From: Tardiphaga sp051811025
GTDB taxonomy: Bacteria; Pseudomonadota; Alphaproteobacteria; Rhizobiales; Xanthobacteraceae
DNA: 64,000 nt
Direction of reading: 5' to 3'
NCBI RefSeq assembly: GCF_051811025.1
Contig: NZ_JBPWQE010000001.1
Location: 5,828,001 to 5,892,000, forward strand
This document shows positions 59,904 to 64,000 of this stretch, in pieces; positions within the stretch are counted from its first letter, which is position 1; each line of letters opens with the position of its first letter. Both the position numbers and the translations under genes were made by a program. Below the pieces are notes generated by a model, which did not search any database, was not told the DNA's origin, and saw only the letters and a list, made by a program, of their open reading frames with translations.

Positions 59904-62345
59904 TCAGACGTCGACATTCGCGCTGAGCGAATTGTCCTGGATAAATTCGCGGCGCGGTTCAACTACATCGCCCATCAGCTTGGTGAAGATGTCGTCGGCT
60001 TCGTCGACTTCCTTGACGCGCACCTGCAGCAGCGAGCGCTCGTTGGTGTCGAGCGTGGTCTCCCAGAGCTGGCCGGGGTTCATCTCGCCCAGACCTTTGT
60101 AGCGCTGCAATGCCACGCCCTTGCGGCCGGCATCGGTCACGGCTTCAAACAGCGTGACCGGACCGTGGATCGCGAATTCGATATCCTTGCGGCGCAGGAC
60201 GCCGGATTTCGGATAGGCTTCCTGCAGGCGCGCAGCATATTCGTCGAGCTTGCGGGCATCGGCCGAGCCGAGCAGCGCATCGTCGATGAACGACACTTCC
60301 TTCACGCCGCGGATGGTGCGTTCGAAGAAGAAGCCTTCGCCTTCGCGGAACTGGCCGACCCAGCCGCGCTCGACCTCGTCAGCGAGCGCATCGAGACGCT
60401 TAGCAATGTAATCGGCAGCGGCGTTCGCCGTGGCGAGATCGACGGTGACCTGCGGATTGAGTACGCCGGCAATCGCTGCCTGCTCCACCACTTTGCGGTT
60501 ATAGCGCGAGTGCAGATTGTTCAGCGTCGAGCGGATGACGCGGGCATCCTCGACCAATGAGAGCAGATCGCGGCCGGTGCGTTCCTCGCCCGATGATAGT
60601 CGGAACAGGCAGTCGTCGAGGCCGGTCTCGATCAGGTAGTCTTCCAGCGCGCGCTCGTCCTTGAGGTACTGCTCGGATTTGCCGCGCGTCACTTTGTAGA
60701 GCGGCGGCTGCGCAATGTAGAGGAAGCCACCTTCGATCAGCGTCGGCATCTGGCGGAAGAAGAACGTCAGCAACAGCGTGCGGATATGCGCGCCGTCGAC
60801 GTCGGCGTCCGTCATCAAGATGATCTTGTGATAGCGCAGCTTCGAGAGATCGAAGTCGTCGCGGCCGATGCCAGTGCCGAGCGCCGTGATCAGCGTGCCG
60901 ATCTGTTCGGAGCCGAGCATCTTGTCGAAGCGCGCGCGCTCGACATTGAGGATCTTGCCGCGCAGCGGCAGCACGGCCTGGAATTCGCGGTTGCGGCCCT
61001 GTTTCGCAGAGCCGCCTGCCGAGTCACCCTCGACGATGAACAGTTCAGACTTGGCGGGATCGCGTTCCTGACAGTCGGCGAGTTTGCCGGGCAGGGAGGC
61101 GATATCGAGCGCGCCCTTGCGGCGCGTCAGTTCGCGCGCCTTGCGGGCGGCTTCGCGGGCAGCGCCGGCTTCGATCACCTTACTGACGATGATCTTGGCT
61201 TCGGTCGGATGTTCCTCAAACCACGAGGCGAGGGCTTCGTTGAGAATATTCTCGACCACCGGACGCACTTCCGAGGATACGAGTTTGTCCTTGGTCTGCG
61301 ACGAGAATTTCGGATCGGGCACTTTCACTGACAGCACGGCAGTGAGGCCTTCGCGGCAATCGTCGCCGGTCAGTGCAATCTTTTCCTTCTTGGCGACAAC
61401 TTCGGCATAGCCATTGACCTGGCGCGTCAGCGCGCCGCGAAAGCCGGCGAGATGGGTGCCGCCGTCACGCTGCGGGATGTTGTTGGTAAAGCAGAGGACG
61501 TTCTCGTGGTAGCTGTCGTTCCACCACATCGCGACTTCGACTGATATGCCGCCCTGTTCGGCGCGCATCACGATCGGCGTCGGCACCATCGCCTTCTTGT
61601 TGCGGTCGAGATATTTGACGAATTCCTCGACGCCGCCCTCATACATCATGTTCTCGGTCTTCTCGACCGGATGGCGCAGATCCGACAATCTGATGTTGAC
61701 GCCGGAATTCAGGAAGGCGAGTTCGCGCAGACGATGTTCAAGCGTCGCGAAATCATATTCGAGTGTCGTGAAGGTTTCCGCCGAGGCATAGAACGTCACT
61801 TCGGTGCCGCGCCTGCCATTGGCATCGCCGACCACCGAGAGCGGCGCCACAGCGTCGCCATGGGCGAATTCGATGCGGTGTTCTTTGTCGTTGCGCCAGA
61901 CGCGCAGGATCAGCTTGCTCGACAGCGCGTTGACGACGGACACGCCAACGCCGTGCAGACCGCCGGATACCTTGTAGGAGTTTTGGTCGAATTTTCCGCC
62001 GGCATGGAGCTGGGTCATGATGACCTCGGCCGCCGAAATGCCTTCCCCCTTGTGAATGTCGACGGGAATGCCGCGACCGTCGTCGCGCACCGTCACTGAC
62101 CCATCGGCATTCAGAATAACTTCGACGGCGCTTGCATGACCGGCCAACGCTTCGTCGATCGCGTTGTCGACGACTTCGTAGACCATGTGATGCAGGCCGG
62201 AACCGTCATCCGTGTCGCCGATATACATGCCCGGCCGCTTGCGGACGGCGTCGAGTCCCTTCAGGACCCGGATCGATTCCGCACCATATTCAGCGGGAAT
62301 GGCATGCTCAGTGTCGGCGATGGGTTGCCGGGCTGGTTCAGTCAT
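59904..62345 (-). CDS. gyrB: DNA gyrase subunit B
   Basis: 813 aa, type IIA topoisomerase ATPase subunit. GHKL ATPase with VVDNAIDEALAGHA and GRGIPVDIHKGEG, transducer domain, TOPRIM motif VEGDSAGGSAKQGRNREFQA (about 430) and metal-binding DADVDGAHI. QTKDKLVSSEVR is also conserved. C-terminal YKGLGEMNPGQLWETTLD is the GyrB tail signature. ATG 62345. recF, which precedes gyrB in many bacteria, is not adjacent; a FUSC gene lies upstream on the same strand. Confidence 0.97.
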   Translation of the reverse strand: MTEPARQPIADTEHAIPAEYGAESIRVLKGLDAVRKRPGMYIGDTDDGSGLHHMVYEVVDNAIDEALAGHASAVEVILNADGSVTVRDDGRGIPVDIHKGEGISAAEVIMTQLHAGGKFDQNSYKVSGGLHGVGVSVVNALSSKLILRVWRNDKEHRIEFAHGDAVAPLSVVGDANGRRGTEVTFYASAETFTTLEYDFATLEHRLRELAFLNSGVNIRLSDLRHPVEKTENMMYEGGVEEFVKYLDRNKKAMVPTPIVMRAEQGGISVEVAMWWNDSYHENVLCFTNNIPQRDGGTHLAGFRGALTRQVNGYAEVVAKKEKIALTGDDCREGLTAVLSVKVPDPKFSSQTKDKLVSSEVRPVVENILNEALASWFEEHPTEAKIIVSKVIEAGAAREAARKARELTRRKGALDIASLPGKLADCQERDPAKSELFIVEGDSAGGSAKQGRNREFQAVLPLRGKILNVERARFDKMLGSEQIGTLITALGTGIGRDDFDLSKLRYHKIILMTDADVDGAHIRTLLLTFFFRQMPTLIEGGFLYIAQPPLYKVTRGKSEQYLKDERALEDYLIETGLDDCLFRLSSGEERTGRDLLSLVEDARVIRSTLNNLHSRYNRKVVEQAAIAGVLNPQVTVDLATANAAADYIAKRLDALADEVERGWVGQFREGEGFFFERTIRGVKEVSFIDDALLGSADARKLDEYAARLQEAYPKSGVLRRKDIEFAIHGPVTLFEAVTDAGRKGVALQRYKGLGEMNPGQLWETTLDTNERSLLQVRVKEVDEADDIFTKLMGDVVEPRREFIQDNSLSANVDV

Positions 62346-62571
62346 GTAGGGGCCTTCGAAGGTGTGCCGAATCAGCGCGGAAAACGGCGCTTGAATCGCT
62401 CTATTTGTGCCATGAAAGGCGCATTGCGCCTAGCGCAAAGTAACGCGCAGCAAGCTATTGAATAAATAGGTTTTTTTGGCGTCATTTCAAGTCGATTTGA
62501 GGCCGTTTTCGTAGCCTGATTTCGCGCCTGTTCCGGGCGTCGAAATGCCCGGCTTGCGTGCATCCGAGAGG
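62346..62571. other. gyrB leader region
   Basis: 226 bp between the FUSC stop and the gyrB start, locally AT-rich near 62455-62490. It holds a CCGGGC/GCCCGG hairpin at 62533-62552 just after the FUSC stop (no T-run). No gene is supported here; a 63-codon open frame has no ribosome-binding site or family features. It must contain the gyrB promoter, but I cannot point to convincing hexamers. Confidence 0.5.
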
Positions 62572-63801
62572 CTATTTTTCGGCCAATCCCGCAGCCGGTT
62601 TGGCGGGGGTCCCCTTGAGGCCGCGCCTGGCGATCAAATGCGCGGCCAGCACGACCGGCTCCAGCAGCACCATCCCGAACAGAATGCCAAACAGGCGGTC
62701 ATAGCCGGGCTCCAGGGCGGCATTGGCGTAGTTGTCAGGCACCAGCACCACGAGGAAGGCCAAAGTGAATTGCAGACCGGCATAACTCAGGGAGGGCGGG
62801 CCATTTTCGATGTGACGGCCGATCATAACGCCGAGCGCGAGTCCGATGGTCATCACGACGGGCGAATGTTGGCTGACCAGCAGGATTGCGCTGGCCAGCA
62901 GGCCGCCCGCGAGACAGCCGACCAGCCGGTTCATCATGCGCGAGGAAACCGGGCTAAGCATGCCCTCCGCCAGCGATGCGGCCGGTACCAGCATGACCGC
63001 GAAGATCGTGATGCTGGACTGGCTGAGCGAGGGGATGCCGAGCCACTGCCAAGCCCACGGGATCAGCGCCAATGCAATGCCGCCAACCAAGGCGTGACGC
63101 GCCACCGTGGCGTGCCATTGCCGCGTCGGCTGGTCGACCGGCTTGGCGCGCAGATTGTTGTCCGGATTCGGTAGCGCGCGCCGCACTGTCCAGGTCGAGA
63201 TCGCACTGACGATGACGCAGGCGGTGGTGCCGGCCAGCACTTCGAGCACGCGCGTCGAGGCAAAGCGCAGGATCGGCTCGCGCGCATGTTCCATGCCTTC
63301 GATCAGCACCATCAGGAAAGTGAGGCCGGTGAACAGCCAGGCATAGGCGCGGCGGCCGACGATGGCGAAATAGAGGGTGATGCTGCCACCGATCAGAAGA
63401 CCGAGGCTCAGCAACACCGGCTGGCGCAGCAGCAAAGGCGCAGCGGCAAGCGCGAGTCCTGCGCCAGCGAGCGTCCCAATCACGCGGAGGATGCCGCGTG
63501 TAAAACTTTCGGCGACATGCGAGCGCATCACCATGTAGCCGGAGAACGCGGCCCAGCCGACATTCTCCGCGCCGATGGCGTGCGACAAGACGATCGCCAG
63601 CAGCACCGAACAGACGCATTCGGCCTCGTCGATCATGCGCGGCCCGGGGATCGGCAGCGAACGCATTTCGCTTCCGAATGCGTGTGCGATCCGCGATAGG
63701 TGAATGGCCAAAAATACCAGCATAGCCAGATATTTATGCCGTCCGGCGCCGCCTACAACAGCCGATTTCTCATGGCTCAATGCTGCGATGGATACGCTCA
63801 C
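62572..63801 (-). CDS. FUSC-family membrane protein
   Basis: 409 aa from GTG 63801. Two sets of about five membrane helices (70-190 and 235-395) are separated by a short cytoplasmic segment, and AFSGYMVMRSHVAESFTRG is the FUSC-type stretch. Related to the aromatic acid exporter / YccS group and to the other FUSC gene at 35291, but double length in membrane content. Substrate unknown. Its start lies 22 bp after the stop of the preceding gene, so the two may be co-transcribed. Confidence 0.8.
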   Translation of the reverse strand: MSVSIAALSHEKSAVVGGAGRHKYLAMLVFLAIHLSRIAHAFGSEMRSLPIPGPRMIDEAECVCSVLLAIVLSHAIGAENVGWAAFSGYMVMRSHVAESFTRGILRVIGTLAGAGLALAAAPLLLRQPVLLSLGLLIGGSITLYFAIVGRRAYAWLFTGLTFLMVLIEGMEHAREPILRFASTRVLEVLAGTTACVIVSAISTWTVRRALPNPDNNLRAKPVDQPTRQWHATVARHALVGGIALALIPWAWQWLGIPSLSQSSITIFAVMLVPAASLAEGMLSPVSSRMMNRLVGCLAGGLLASAILLVSQHSPVVMTIGLALGVMIGRHIENGPPSLSYAGLQFTLAFLVVLVPDNYANAALEPGYDRLFGILFGMVLLEPVVLAAHLIARRGLKGTPAKPAAGLAEK

Positions 63802-63823
63802 TGATATGCCGTTAGCTTTGTCC

Positions 63824-64000
63824 TCAGTAGAGCTGAAGCGGGAGGATATCCCGACCGTCAGGGCCGACCATTAGACCCCAGCTGTCATTGGCCGCGACCT
63901 TGATCGTGCTGTCATGTGCAGGCTTGCCTGCGGCCTTGATTGTGACCTTGTAGGCGCCGGGCGGCAGTTCCATGGTCGGCCCGTTCGGATTTTGCGGTCC
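63824..64000 (-). CDS. C-terminus of an unidentified protein, cut by window edge
   Basis: 58 codons of a minus-strand frame end at a TGA at 63824-63826. The segment LPPGAYKVTIKAAGKPAHDS and the terminal GPDGRDILPLQLY suggest a beta-rich C-terminal domain in an extracytoplasmic protein, resembling the carboxypeptidase-regulatory-like or propeller-associated tails of large exported proteins. Too short to name. Confidence 0.6.
   Translation of the reverse strand, partial: GPQNPNGPTMELPPGAYKVTIKAAGKPAHDSTIKVAANDSWGLMVGPDGRDILPLQLY

Noticed and set aside
62372..62563. A 63-codon minus-strand frame in the gyrB leader
   Set aside because: No ribosome-binding site and no conserved segments; more likely leader DNA with the gyrB promoter.

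Overview
The window is high-GC alphaproteobacterial chromosome. Gene content and order point to the Nitrobacteraceae (the Bradyrhizobium / Rhodopseudomonas / Afipia / Tardiphaga group): a housekeeping block shared with Rhizobiales, a RegB/RegA-type redox two-component pair, a FixK-type box in front of a cbb3 oxidase operon, TctC-type binding proteins and extragenic hairpin repeats of the kind common in this family. The genus cannot be fixed from the sequence alone. I see no rRNA, tRNA, CRISPR array, transposase or prophage.

Left part (1-16 kb). Nearly all genes are on the minus strand and form a conserved block, read here from right to left: murJ, trpS, a universal stress protein, an Nfu-type Fe-S scaffold, [a plus-strand triple-PAS chemotaxis receptor], tsaB, rimI, fur, a HAD phosphatase, miaB, phoH, ybeY, a CorC-like CBS protein, lnt, a PraR/PhrR-like regulator and trmB (cut by the window edge). 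The genes serve tRNA and rRNA maturation, lipoprotein acylation and metal homeostasis. Two departures stand out. metK, usually between the regulator and trmB in Rhizobiales, is absent, and the chemotaxis receptor interrupts the block between nfu and tsaB.

Middle part (16-39 kb). Mixed metabolic and transport genes: adenosine kinase, a serine beta-lactamase-like hydrolase, succinate-semialdehyde dehydrogenase, an RND efflux pair, a SulP transporter fused to STAS and cyclic-nucleotide-binding domains, purC, a pirin, a DUF1080 protein, a LysR regulator, an MmgE/PrpD protein, an aromatic-acid-exporter-like FUSC protein and a TctC binding protein. Several small orphan proteins lie here. One is a secreted protein with three cysteine repeats of identical spacing, and another is an in-frame DUF1127-DUF1330 fusion.

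Respiratory island (39-55 kb). ccoNOQP (cbb3 oxidase) is preceded by a perfect FixK/FNR-type palindrome. It is followed by a small membrane protein and a DUF2189 membrane protein where ccoG and ccoH would be expected, and then by ccoI and ccoS. After an MFS carrier, cyoABCD (bo3 quinol oxidase) starts behind a perfect 10-bp-arm palindrome. It continues into a SURF1 gene and then the regB/regA pair, so two terminal oxidases and a redox regulator sit within 16 kb.

Right part (55-64 kb). An operon for an NMT1/ThiY-like ABC importer plus an amidohydrolase faces a divergent GntR/FCD regulator. The intergenic DNA holds a 13-bp motif in two exactly inverted copies, a strong operator candidate. The window ends with gyrB, not next to recF here, a FUSC-type membrane protein and the C-terminus of an unidentified protein.
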